Positions 1 to 9,166 of a stretch of 64,000 nucleotides of DNA are shown here, piece by piece. The stretch comes from Rachicladosporium sp. CCFEE 5018. Its lineage: Eukaryota > Ascomycota > Dothideomycetes > Cladosporiales > Cladosporiaceae. The notes under the pieces are model-generated. The model did no database searches, was not told where the DNA came from, and saw nothing but the letters and a program-made list of their open reading frames with translations. Within the stretch, counting starts at the first letter, position 1, and every line of letters starts with the position of its first letter. The DNA is taken from NCBI GenBank assembly GCA_002077045.2, contig KZ111153.1, forward strand, positions 376,860 to 440,859. The letters run 5' to 3'. The position numbers were made by a program, and so were the translations under genes.

Positions 1-844
1 TGCAGCACCCATTGCGTCAGGCGTGGGAGTATAGCTCTCATACGTCCATGGCTTTTCCGCTTGGCGATGAAAGCGTGTGCCGCTGAAGACCTTGGTACCG
101 CCACGCTTTGCAACAGCTCCAGAAGCGCGGCGCCAGTTATCGTAAACGACTTCGACCAAGTCGCCGTTCAGGTAGATTTCGAACTTGAGATCTCTCGTCA
201 GATTGGTCGTAGTCGCTTTGCGATGCTCGCGGCCGTATGTCGTGCCGCCATAGTTGACTACCAGAGACAGTGCTTTAGTCTCCCCCGATCCCGCTGTCAA
301 TAAGGCACAAGGTCAGCCTGTACATGATCGCAGAGCTCGGTGAGATTGACTTACCGAATTGGGCATTTCCAAGGTTGCCCTCCGTGCCTTGCTGTTCCTC
401 GACGTGCACCGTCTTACAATTGTCAAGTGACGCCACCCTGATGGTGTCTGATGCCGCATACTTGTCATGATCACCAACGCCACTCACAAGTCCGCCGGTG
501 CTGCTGTCGTCGCTGCCGCCGCTGCCTGCCTCACGTGCCACGAAAGGGGAAGGTTGATCATACTCACGTAGTGCCGGATCAACGTTGATGTGCTCGCCCG
601 CCTCTACCATCAGGAATGGCATATCGCTATCCTGACCCAGATACTGTAAATTGCCGTTGCCTGAGTTCGTTTGCGTGATGGACTGCTCGGGCATTTTGCG
701 ACCGTGACGAAGCTCAGCATTGATGCGTTCAGCTTCTGTCTGCCAGGACTTGCCCATGCGCATCATGATTGTGTCGCATATCGTCGCTTCCAGACTGGAG
801 ACCGTGAGACTTGCCGTCACGCTGTGCGCGTCGAGGGTCGGCAT
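1..844 (-). CDS. AT-hook protein, copy 1, 3' part cut by window edge
   Basis: This is the 5' part of the gene that is complete at 38633-41337. Exon 1 is 355-844, a 61-base intron is 294-354 (donor GTAAGT, acceptor CAG on the minus strand), and exon 2 runs from 293 out of the window. The splice keeps the frame (AATTCG joined to CGGGATCGG reads F-A-G-S). The start at 844 is the first methionine shared by both copies. The visible product opens with a stretch predicted helical (SLEATICDTI, then KSWQTEAERI) and a Ser/Gly-rich linker; the AT-hook itself lies in the part outside the window. Many amino acids differ from copy 2 in the linker (for example residues around 100-130), so this part evolves fast. 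No disabling change is seen in the visible part. Function is not recognised; DNA binding is inferred from the AT-hook of copy 2. Confidence 0.7.
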
Positions 845-1053
845 CGCGGCGGTGGTTTGGAGCGTTGTGGGTGTGATGATTGTCGATCATGATGGTTGCA
901 GCGATTGAGCGAGGCATCAGTCGACGTTGCCATGGTCGCCGTTTGCAAGGCAGGTGGGTCGTAGAGTACAATTCTGAGCGGCTCGCAGAAGTGGAAGGAA
1001 CGACCAAGGGTACCTCTTCACCTTGACCTCACGTCCCTAACCACGACATCGTC

Positions 1054-1887
1054 TCAGCCTCTGCCCTCCGTGATGATCCCGATATTCGGCGCTTCCAAGC
1101 TCTCTCCAAGCTCAACGACTGTCCGATCATATACTCTGGCGATTTGCATCTCCCAAGTCTCCTCCAGCTCCCTCCCAGCGTACGGGTTGTCGCCGTCAAG
1201 GATCAGACCTCCATCGTCTTCACTATCCTCAGCTTCAGTTTCCGGCTCGTACATATCATCCAACTCTCCACTCTTCAGACTCTCCATGACACTTCTCCTC
1301 GTCCTTTCAACAAGACTCCTCACCCTTACCTTCTCAGTCCCACTTACGCCCCTCCGGTTCTCGAAGCCCGGCAGTCGCTCCCCACTATCCACATCTCGTC
1401 CCTGTAGTAGACTAGCGAAGGCGTGGTCCAGCTTCTCCAGCACCCTGAACATCTGCCTCGGATTCGTCGGCATACCGGCAACCATGTCTGTCACAAAGGC
1501 CGCAAGATTGATCAGATACGGCATCTGCAAGCTCGGCGTACCAGAAATCCAGATCACGCTCAGCAGCTCGTCGACGTCTTTGCAAGCTTCCCGCATGGAC
1601 TCATAGCCTTGTACATCATCCCAAATGGTCGACGCGTCTCGCTCGATGTCCTGTCCATTGGCTGCTGGAGTCGTCCGCTTAGCGAAGCGCCGTTGGATTT
1701 TCAGAAGATGATCGTCGACGTAGCGGATGAACGCCGACTCTTTGCTGCCTCCAGGCCGAAGAGGCTGTGAACGAGGATGGGGCAGAGCAGAGCGCGTGGA
1801 GGTAGCTGAGGTCGTGATTGAGGAGGGAGCTGGTGTGGGGATGAAGCCGCCTGAGGGAAGAGGAGATACAGACATGTTGAGATGCAC
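1054..1887 (-). CDS. Conserved fungal protein of unknown function, copy 1
   Basis: A single open frame of 277 codons, matched by a 277-codon frame at 41547-42380 with scattered substitutions and no length change, which supports it as a real gene. The N-terminal 45 residues are Pro/Ser/Thr-rich and look disordered. Residues about 50-215 look helical and well conserved (FIRYVDDHLLKIQRRF; LINLAAFVTDMVAGM; VLEKLDHAFASLLQGRD), followed by an acidic stretch near 225 (ETEAEDSEDDGG) and a short conserved C-terminus. No membrane segment, signal peptide or catalytic motif is visible. It lies tail to head with the AT-hook gene and diverges from the SCOC-like gene upstream. I do not recognise the family. 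Confidence 0.75.
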   Translation of the reverse strand: MHLNMSVSPLPSGGFIPTPAPSSITTSATSTRSALPHPRSQPLRPGGSKESAFIRYVDDHLLKIQRRFAKRTTPAANGQDIERDASTIWDDVQGYESMREACKDVDELLSVIWISGTPSLQMPYLINLAAFVTDMVAGMPTNPRQMFRVLEKLDHAFASLLQGRDVDSGERLPGFENRRGVSGTEKVRVRSLVERTRRSVMESLKSGELDDMYEPETEAEDSEDDGGLILDGDNPYAGRELEETWEMQIARVYDRTVVELGESLEAPNIGIITEGRG

Positions 1888-2745
1888 TCACGAGGGTGAT
1901 CTATACGCACTTTGCGCGCAGTTCAAGTCTCGAACAGGCACTTGATTGTCACAATGCTGAGCTCGATGTGAGTGAATAGGATGCGGAAGCTCTGTGCTCC
2001 GCTTAGTCACTGGCTTTTTCGGCAAGCTGCTTCCACGTGGCTGCAGGCATCTCGTCTCGACCATATTCATGTTGCAGAACTCTCATTTATCAGCCAGACA
2101 AATCATTTGTTCAGCGTCAATTCTAAGCGTATCGCCTTGTCAACGGGTCGTTGGAAGGAGCTTGCTGCTAGACCCACTGCTACTTAAAACGTGAGCCGCC
2201 AGAGTTCACTCCTATCCTTGTCTCACGAAATGCAGATCCGGATACTGTACATCAAACGCCTGTGCAGCTGTCGTTCCACTGTGGTTCGACGACGCGGCAC
2301 GAGAAATGATCGATACTAATACACACACTCGACGCGAGCACTCAGGAACCATTGGTCCTACTCTAGATGCCCTACATGCGCTTATGATATGCTTCTTCCA
2401 GTAGCTTGACATGTCAAGAGCTTCACCGGCAAGGTGGAGGTGCTGCTTGGCCTACCTCATCGGCCTCACGAAGTGTCAAAACCTTCGGTGACGCAGGGCA
2501 AATGACGCTAGAATTGCAGATCGTCAGCGTCTGGCCACTGCTCTGATGCTCGAGTCGCGACGTCTGTAGATCCAACGTCTCACCAATCCACTTCTCGTGC
2601 CGTCCATGTCACGAGTTATCCACAATCACGAGACACATCACTTGCCCACCAAGACGAATACACCTCCCATGTCTGTCTAACACCCATCCATCACATCTCT
2701 CGTCGCCCCAGCCGACACCCCGCTCCACCACTCTCGTCAACGACC
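1888..2745. other. Intergenic region between divergent genes, copy 1
   Basis: Shared 5' flank of the divergently transcribed unknown gene and the SCOC-like gene. It aligns with 42381-43238 with many small differences, more than in the flanking coding sequence. I see no supported gene, repeat or RNA in it; short frames present are not preserved between the copies. Confidence 0.5.
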
Positions 2746-3213
2746 ATGGCCTCCCCTACAGACCCCCCCGACCCCATCCCCTCAATCGCCCAACCTTCCC
2801 CACCAACCCCAACATCCACATCCACTCCTCCCTTCCCAACGCGAGGCCGCCCACCCCTCACAACCCGCGCCAGCAGCGGCACAATGATAACCTCGCGCAC
2901 CGGACCCCCCACCTCGGCCGAAATCCTCTACGAATCCTCCCCCACAGACCTCTCTCGGACTCTATCGCCGCGTCGCGCGCCGCCAGAAATCGAGCAACTA
3001 GGCGAAGCGGCGCGAAGGGATTTGGAGGACCAGGCGAGGGAGCTACAGAAGGGACTAATGGAGATTGTGGAGAGGGTGGAGACTGTGAAGAGCGAGCATG
3101 CGCGGCTTGAGGGGGGGAATAAGTTTCTGCAGAGTTATATTGGGGAGTTGATGAGTACTAGTAAGGTCATGAGTAGTGGTGGGGGAAAGGGGAAGAAGGG
3201 GGGGAGGAAGTGA
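2746..3213 (+). CDS. SCOC-like (short coiled-coil / Slo1 family) protein, copy 1
   Basis: The 155-residue product has a Pro/Ser/Thr-rich, disordered N-terminal half (residues 1-85) and a heptad-like coiled coil at about 90-140 (LQKGLMEIVERVETVKSEH, then GNKFLQSYIGELM), ending in a Ser/Gly/Lys-rich tail. The coiled-coil pattern, including the 'LQxYIxxLM' end, matches the SCOC/Slo1 family, small proteins that bind ARL-type GTPases at Golgi membranes. The N-terminal extension is longer than in animal SCOC. The start at 2746 is the first ATG conserved in copy 2 (43239). No intron is needed. Assignment rests on the coiled-coil pattern only, so a generic coiled-coil protein remains possible. Confidence 0.75.
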   Translation: MASPTDPPDPIPSIAQPSPPTPTSTSTPPFPTRGRPPLTTRASSGTMITSRTGPPTSAEILYESSPTDLSRTLSPRRAPPEIEQLGEAARRDLEDQARELQKGLMEIVERVETVKSEHARLEGGNKFLQSYIGELMSTSKVMSSGGGKGKKGGRK

Positions 3214-3999
3214 GCATGGGGCTCTGACAGGGAGAGGGAAGGCGACGGGTGGCGCTGCTTTTCGGGCGCAAGGTTCGGGTTTAGCGTATATGAGTATTTG
3301 CAAAGGCGTGCAAAGGGGAACGGAGGACATGGGAACGGCGTGTTCGTGTGGCATATTGCATGGTATAAGTGGTTGGTGAAGGGTATGGTGTACGAGTAGG
3401 CTACTTGCGTGACATGTAACATATCTGGTTCCATGTGGAGTGCTCTTCTGCAATAACTGACGCACCGTATGCCACTGAGTCCGTGGCTGGGCTACGCGTA
3501 GGTAGTTGTTCACTAGTTTGCGGGCGATCGAGCAGGTTCCTAGATGTTGAATCTGGATGCTTCAACAAGCACTGTGCGGTCATCGCTGGCCATTGATGGG
3601 CCAGGGTCTACTGGTGGTCTCAGAGCTTGTCGAGGAACTTCCTCGACGATATTTCCTTACTGTCGACCCACGACCGCTGCTCTCATGCCGATGGCTAATC
3701 ACGGCAGAATCTGGTGTGCGCGAGTTGGCGGTGGCATTCTTGTCAAGAGTGCATGCTTCCATTGCTAAGATCTTGCATCAACCACCCCTCCGGGCGGGCA
3801 GCAGTAAGGCTGGTGTTGACGTGGCGTCCAATGCTGCTACCAGAAAGCCTCGCCTCTTGTGCCTCGAGACAAAGGCGAATTTCTGGGCTTGCTGGCTGGC
3901 TTGGTGGGCATATACCGTGTTGATATGGCTTCGCGGCCAAGTCTGAATGCTCATGATGCTCGATTCGTCCACAATGCGCTTCAGACGCTATCTGGTAGC
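3214..3999. other. Intergenic region between convergent genes, copy 1
   Basis: 3' flanks of the SCOC-like gene and UTP11. Frames of about 85-130 codons exist on both strands in both copies (for example around 3557-3946 plus and 3743-4003 minus), but starts and ends are not preserved and substitutions are not concentrated at third positions. I do not support a gene here. Confidence 0.4.
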
Positions 4000-4782
4000 T
4001 CACCGAGCTCGCTCTCGGGTTTTGTAGACCACTCCTTTCTTGTTCACTCCACCACCCTTGCCACTCATTCGTACTCGCTGATCCTCCACTTCTCGCAATG
4101 CTGTTGAAAGCTTCTTCGCCCGGTCTCGCAAGCTCTCCAGTCGATTCTGCTTCACTTCCAACCCATGTCGCTTCCTCTTCGCCGCGACCTTCTCCGCCTT
4201 CGTCATGGGCACAACCGGCTTCTCCTCATCCTCAGCCTCCGACTCCTCGTCGTCCATTCCTTCCAGATCAGCCAGATCGTCCTCGTCATCAGCCATAGCC
4301 ACGACAGGTACTGCCACCACATCCTCCCCACTCTCCCCAAACACCACCCTCCCTCCCCCGGGCGTCGGTGCCGTAATTCTTACACCCACCTCTTGCCCCC
4401 TAACGTCCTTCTCCAACCCCTCCATCTCCCTCCGAGTAGCCTGCAGCACAGTCCTCAAATACCCCACGTCCTGCGTCTTCATCAACCTCACCACATCCAT
4501 GTCTAACGTCCTCCCTCCGCCGCCTGCATTCTCCTCCCCTCGCTTCGCAACCTTCACGCCGTTACGCGATTGGCTGGACATCATGCCGAAGTAAAATTCA
4601 TCCTCATTGCGGTCGGCTGCTTTGCTCTTGAGAGCGGAGAGCTTGCGCTTCTTGAGGTTGTGGTCTTTGGCGCGGAGGGAGTAGTCTTTGTGTTTTTCGA
4701 GGATGCCCCATTTTTGGCGTTCGGCGGGTTGGGCGCGCTCTTTGTGGTTGCGCCGTTGGACGGCGTTGCGCATGGAGGACAT
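4000..4782 (-). CDS. UTP11: U3 snoRNP / small-subunit processome protein Utp11, copy 1
   Basis: The 260-residue product begins with the hallmark Utp11 N-terminus: RNAVQRRNHKERAQP, RQKWGILEKHKDYSLRAKD and later NEDEFYFGMMSSQ. The family acts in the nucleolus as part of the small-subunit processome needed for 18S rRNA maturation. Length is typical (about 250-260). The middle is acidic (about 165-195), and the C-terminal third is a basic, helical region (KAEKVAAKRKRHGLEVKQNRLESLRDR split over positions about 200-230). Copy 2 at 44488-45270 has the same length; differences cluster in the acidic middle. No intron is required. Confidence 0.95.
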   Translation of the reverse strand: MSSMRNAVQRRNHKERAQPAERQKWGILEKHKDYSLRAKDHNLKKRKLSALKSKAADRNEDEFYFGMMSSQSRNGVKVAKRGEENAGGGGRTLDMDVVRLMKTQDVGYLRTVLQATRREMEGLEKDVRGQEVGVRITAPTPGGGRVVFGESGEDVVAVPVVAMADDEDDLADLEGMDDEESEAEDEEKPVVPMTKAEKVAAKRKRHGLEVKQNRLESLRDRAKKLSTALREVEDQRVRMSGKGGGVNKKGVVYKTRERAR

Positions 4783-5185
4783 GATTGCGGTTTGGGATGA
4801 TCAGCTGCGCGGGTGCATTCAGATGTACAAGTCGGGATGTATCGATGTTTACAGATTGAAGGCACGCTCGAGATAGATCAGTGCGATTGCACTTTTCGGA
4901 GTTCCTCGGACATAAGATCTTCCGACACGCCAGACTTCATCGCGTCTAGATCGACCTACGACTTGATGCCTTCCACATCATGCCGCGCTGCCCGAGTGCT
5001 GCAGTCTTCCATTACTGAGGCACGTCTGCGGCACGTCTGCAGCAGGCGCGCACGCGTGCTGCCAGGATGAGGCCGTGCATACATGTAGACGGTGCTTTAC
5101 ATCCGGCTTTGCTGCCTCTACCTGATCGGAAGATGCACATGTGCAGCGACGATGATAGCTCGCCTCCCTGATACAGATCTTCAGA
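4783..5185. other. Intergenic region upstream of UTP11 and the membrane-helix gene, copy 1
   Basis: Divergent 5' flanks, aligned with 45271-45673 with few differences. It holds a GC-rich stretch with repeated CACGTCTGC near 5022-5041. No gene or RNA is supported. Confidence 0.4.
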
Positions 5186-7875
5186 ATGCCTTTCACCAGT
5201 CAGGTCAGCTTGAGCGTCGGAACCACGAAACTAATCCCTATGAGCCGTGTGGTAACCGCAACCGCAACCGAGATCCTGAATTACGCACGCCATGTACAGG
5301 TAATGCTGCCTCTGTGTAGATCCCCTTTTCCCATTCACTCATCTCAGCACTGCAGAACTCTGGCTCTGATGTTGTCACTGAGGAGGACCTCACGAAGCTG
5401 CTATGAAAGGTGCTCATAGAAAGCAAATTCGCGGCCTCCTTCAAAACCCGAGTCAATGCGAACTCTCGTTTGAAAGCGCTTGCAGGATCGATCATGTTGC
5501 ACGCAGGGGTGGGACCAACGGTACTCGCGGCGTTCAAGTCGAACAGCTTGTCCGGGAGCTTTGCCATGCTCGTGCAATGCTCCTTCCTCTGTGCACTATA
5601 TCAGGAAGACACAATCGCTGCGGCCATCGTGGCCCACTACCAAAGACTGGACGGATCTCGAACTGAAGATGCTGTTGTGGACTACCCAGATCAAGACAAC
5701 ATTCGGCGCGTACTGACTGCGTGTCAAGAACAGACAGTAGCTTTCGATTGGGAGCAACTTCTGTTCGATGTTGCGGTCCGTCTGAACTACGTTAGGGACG
5801 ACCATGGGACACAGTACCCAAACAGAGATAAAGCTCTGCGCCCAATCCACAAGACGATCTTCCAAGGTCTGCTGGAGCTGTTGCCACTGGTTTCAAGGTT
5901 TCCATCACGGTACAATATCATGGTTCAGAGCAATAGACCGCCATATTCGCACGGCATTTGCGCCACGATCGCATGGGTACATCACATCTTGGGTCTCAAC
6001 GTCCATGTGTATGCCGACGAATCGGCAGAGTCTATGATCTTTAGTCACGAACTGCGGCCATCACACGAATGTTCGCTGGAGATACGGTCGGACCTCGACG
6101 GGCTCCGGCAGGAGGACGAGACATTGATCGTTCTATTTGACACGAGCAAGAGCCAACCCGAGGAGCTTTTCACCATCAGAAGCTCAGACGAGGATGTCGC
6201 CCTAGAAAGTCTCCGTCTCAGCACCGCACGTGGATACGGCACTCGCAAGCTTATTGATGAGGGAAGCGACGGCGAAAGTGGTGATGTGACAATGGAGCTC
6301 ACCCTGACAGTTTGTGGACTCGCATTGCTTCTGATGGACCGACTACAGTACCGGCGTGTTCTGACTGAGGATAGTGAGCACCCTCCTAATGGTGTAGCAA
6401 TACCAGGTATCTCTGATGAAGGGATGAAGAAAGCATTTTGCGGGGCGGCAAATTTCTTGTTCGACCGCGATATGTTTCGGACTTCTCACCCTTCATTTAC
6501 GAAGCAATACTCAACCACAGACAAGCTCCCCCAGAGAGACTGGAAGCTGCTCCGATATTCGTCAGGTCACATTTCGAACGCGAAGGAGATCCAGCGAAAC
6601 GCCGAAAAGTGTGGTGGACGATGAGAATCCGAGTGACCAGGTTGGCCAGACTTTTGCTCGCCCTGTGTTATGTCAACGATATCACGGCATGTGAGGGAGC
6701 CCGCTTCGCAGACTCAGCTGTGCCCAATGACCTAACTCGCGACAGCATGAGCCACCCTGTCTCGTCAGTGAGACCAGAAGCTTGGATGATGATGATGATG
6801 GAATACACGGAACCCGGTCTCGTTCGTGATCCCCACTACATCAAACGGGCACTCTATTCGCGAAGAGGCTGGAGTGTTCGCATCAATACACTGGACTTGC
6901 TCGATCCGAGCAATTTGCCGGTTGGAGGAATATGTATTGAGCAGGGAAAACCTTGGTGCGATGGAATCTGCAAATCCCATATTTTCGATGCCTCCGTCGA
7001 TCTCGAAAGATAACATCTCAGTCTTCGGTTGATGTTGGCCCTCCCGCGTTCGATTCCTCGAGCTGTCTTATGCCCGTTACGTTCGAGTGAGCCAAACCCT
7101 TATGGACTTCGTCGCTTCGAGTCATAATGTACCTGGGCTGACCCTACTTTCAGTAAACCCAAGATCGCCCGACCAGCAGACCGATTCGTGGTCTCGCTGC
7201 GACTGCGGTACACGACTCCCAGCGCATCCCATGGCTCGCAGAACGACGGGGTTCCAAATGACGATGTCCACGTTGCCCACACCGGATATCGGGACCTGTA
7301 CGATACTCTCGCTATAGTTTACAAGACTGAACACTGCGACCACCCTCGTGATGAAGCCAGGGTTTTACAACCAGGCAATGACGCTGTGGTCCTGGAACAG
7401 TACGTTGGCAAGTTCGAGCAAATGCCACAAGCCCTCGTTGGCAGCAGGATATGGATAACCTCAACTGTGCGGAATAGGGTTTCTCGGTGGTACGCTCTTT
7501 GGTGGCTCCATCGACAAGGTACTGTTGTTGATTGTAGAGTCATGCTAAGAGGGCCCGACTGCTGCGTGTCATGTGCAGTTTGGCAAGCGTCAAACAGGGA
7601 AGGATGCTGGCTCGTCGTCACGTGGAGCAGTCCCCGTCGGCTGGTCGTAGGCTGTCTGATCAAGAGTTTTGCAAAGCCACGGTCTGTGCCCACCGGCTCC
7701 TGTTACAATCCGACCTGGTCCTCGTGAGCTTGGTAGAACTACGGCGCTCGTTTGCCGTTACAAGGCCAACATGTCAACGATACTGAAAGCACGCATTCAT
7801 GCGTGCCTGATTAGCGGGATCTTGACCATCGGGATCATCGTCGGCGTCCTTCAGAGTTGGAGAAACACGCTTTGA
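5186..7875 (+). pseudogene. Broken copy 1 of an unrecognised multi-exon protein with C-terminal membrane helix
   Basis: This corresponds exon for exon to the open gene at 45674-48365. Exon 1 is 5186-5299, followed by an intron with a GTAATG donor. The reading frame is interrupted three times relative to copy 2: CTA-GGA has become CTA-TGA (stop at 5404-5406), one base is missing near 6473-6477 (TATGTTTCGG versus TATGTCTTCGG), and another is missing near 7002-7005. Between the lesions the protein is nearly identical to copy 2; I counted about 13 base differences in 5401-6000, so decay is recent. The last exon still encodes the C-terminal hydrophobic segment (ACLISGILTIGIIVG). Translation from the Met at 5410 to the first frameshift could yield a truncated 404-residue protein. 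Sequencing error could explain single lesions but is unlikely for all three. Confidence 0.75.
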
Positions 7876-8120
7876 AAGTGAATGCGATACGCTGCTACCC
7901 AGGCTGTCTTAGCAGATTCGTGGTAGCATAAAATGTGTAATTACTTCCGGGTCATACAGGAAAAACCAGTCCAGCTCCATCGTTACCACTCCCAATGCCG
8001 TGTCTCGTACGATTCTCTTTGCCGTCAATGCCGAATCCGTCATCCCACCATCATTCGAATCATACCAACCCCAACGCCCGCTAAACCCACAGCCATTACC
8101 CCTCCGTTCAACAACCGCCA

Positions 8121-8780
8121 TCACCCTTCACTTCCCCCTTCTGCACTGTCATCCCTAAACCTACTCCCCTCCACAACCGGTATCCCCACAGCCCTCAACA
8201 TAACCCCCAACTCCCTCTTCTCCCCCTCCACCGCAGCCCTCTTATACTTCCTCTTCAAATCACTGCTCGTCCTCCCGTCCGGCGTTCTACCCTCATAAAC
8301 CCAGCCCGGCTGCGCCCGATACCGATCAGCTCTGAGATGCAGCCAGCGCTTCAGCGCACTGCTATTGCGCGAAGAGTTGGAAGTCTTCTCTTTCTTCTCG
8401 TTGATGGTCGTTTTGAGGATTACGGTTAGTCTGTCGTTTTTGCAGAGATTCGTTTCCTGGTCTGGTGGCATGGTGCGCAGCCATGTGAGGAGGGGCGTGA
8501 AGTCGAAGTCGGTTATTGAGGCTGTTATGGGGCAGGTTGAGTGCAGCAGCGGCAGGACTTCGAGCCGGATTTGTTTCGTTGTGAGGGTTAGGCTGTGGGG
8601 GGGTTGGGAGGCGGAGGGCTCGGCGAGGATGTGCAGATGTGTGTTGAGGAGGGCGAGTTTGTAGATCTCCACGCGCAGTTCGGGGGGGAGGTCGTAGAAT
8701 GTTGTTGGACGGTGGGTTGGTGGTGGGGGGAGGCGTTTGGGCGCTGCGGGGCAGAGAGCGCGGAGAGGGCGGGGCGCCAT
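8121..8780 (-). CDS. F-box/2EXR-like protein, copy 1
   Basis: The 219-residue product has a Pro-rich N-terminus and then the motif FYDLPPELRVEIYKLAL at about 28-44, the signature of the fungal F-box-like/2EXR family (LPxELRxxIYxxAL). A second conserved segment is LTTKQIRLEVLPLLHST (about 66-82), typical of these proteins. The C-terminal part is basic. The amino-acid sequence is the same as copy 2 (48609-49268), although the DNA differs at several synonymous sites, which argues for purifying selection. Members may act as substrate adaptors, but that is not shown for this subgroup. Confidence 0.8.
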   Translation of the reverse strand: MAPRPLRALCPAAPKRLPPPPTHRPTTFYDLPPELRVEIYKLALLNTHLHILAEPSASQPPHSLTLTTKQIRLEVLPLLHSTCPITASITDFDFTPLLTWLRTMPPDQETNLCKNDRLTVILKTTINEKKEKTSNSSRNSSALKRWLHLRADRYRAQPGWVYEGRTPDGRTSSDLKRKYKRAAVEGEKRELGVMLRAVGIPVVEGSRFRDDSAEGGSEG

Positions 8781-9166
8781 TTTGTTGGGGATGGGGTGTG
8801 GTGAGCGATGTGTTGGAGCGAGAAGTATTCGGAGAGTTGTTACAGCGGTGCCATGCTGAGTGAAGATGCGAAGGGCGAGACCCTTCAGCCAAGAGTGGTG
8901 TCAAGGTTGGCAGCGGGACTGTACCATGCTAGCGGCGCCTTGTGTGTAACCTTGTGGCCACACAGGAAACTTCAATGGTCATTATCGTCGGCGTGACCGA
9001 CAAGAATGGCATGTGATTAGCATCGCTCTCAACGTGATCCTGATCAAACGTCCGTCGCATGGAGCAAATGAACCCTGACACAGAGGGTGAGATATGTTGT
9101 GTACTGGATAAAGTCCTCAATTATGGGACCACGCACTGTGCACACATCACCGAGTGCCTGTCTATC
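8781..9166. other. Intergenic region, poorly matched between copies
   Basis: It holds the 5' flank of the F-box-like gene and the 3' flank of the STB6-like gene. The first about 200 bases align with copy 2, but from about 8990 to 9165 the two copies (compare 49490-49690) are hardly alignable by eye before becoming almost identical again in the STB6 coding region. No gene is supported. Confidence 0.5.

Noticed and set aside
1070..1606. 178-codon plus-strand frame inside the gene at 1054-1887.
   Set aside because: Ser/Leu-rich antisense shadow; the minus-strand frame is longer and has a coherent helical core.
3557..3946. Open frame of about 129 codons on the plus strand, with a partial counterpart near 44021-44401.
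   Set aside because: Ends and start differ between copies, the opposite strand is equally open, and no protein-like feature is seen; chance frame in a 3' flank.
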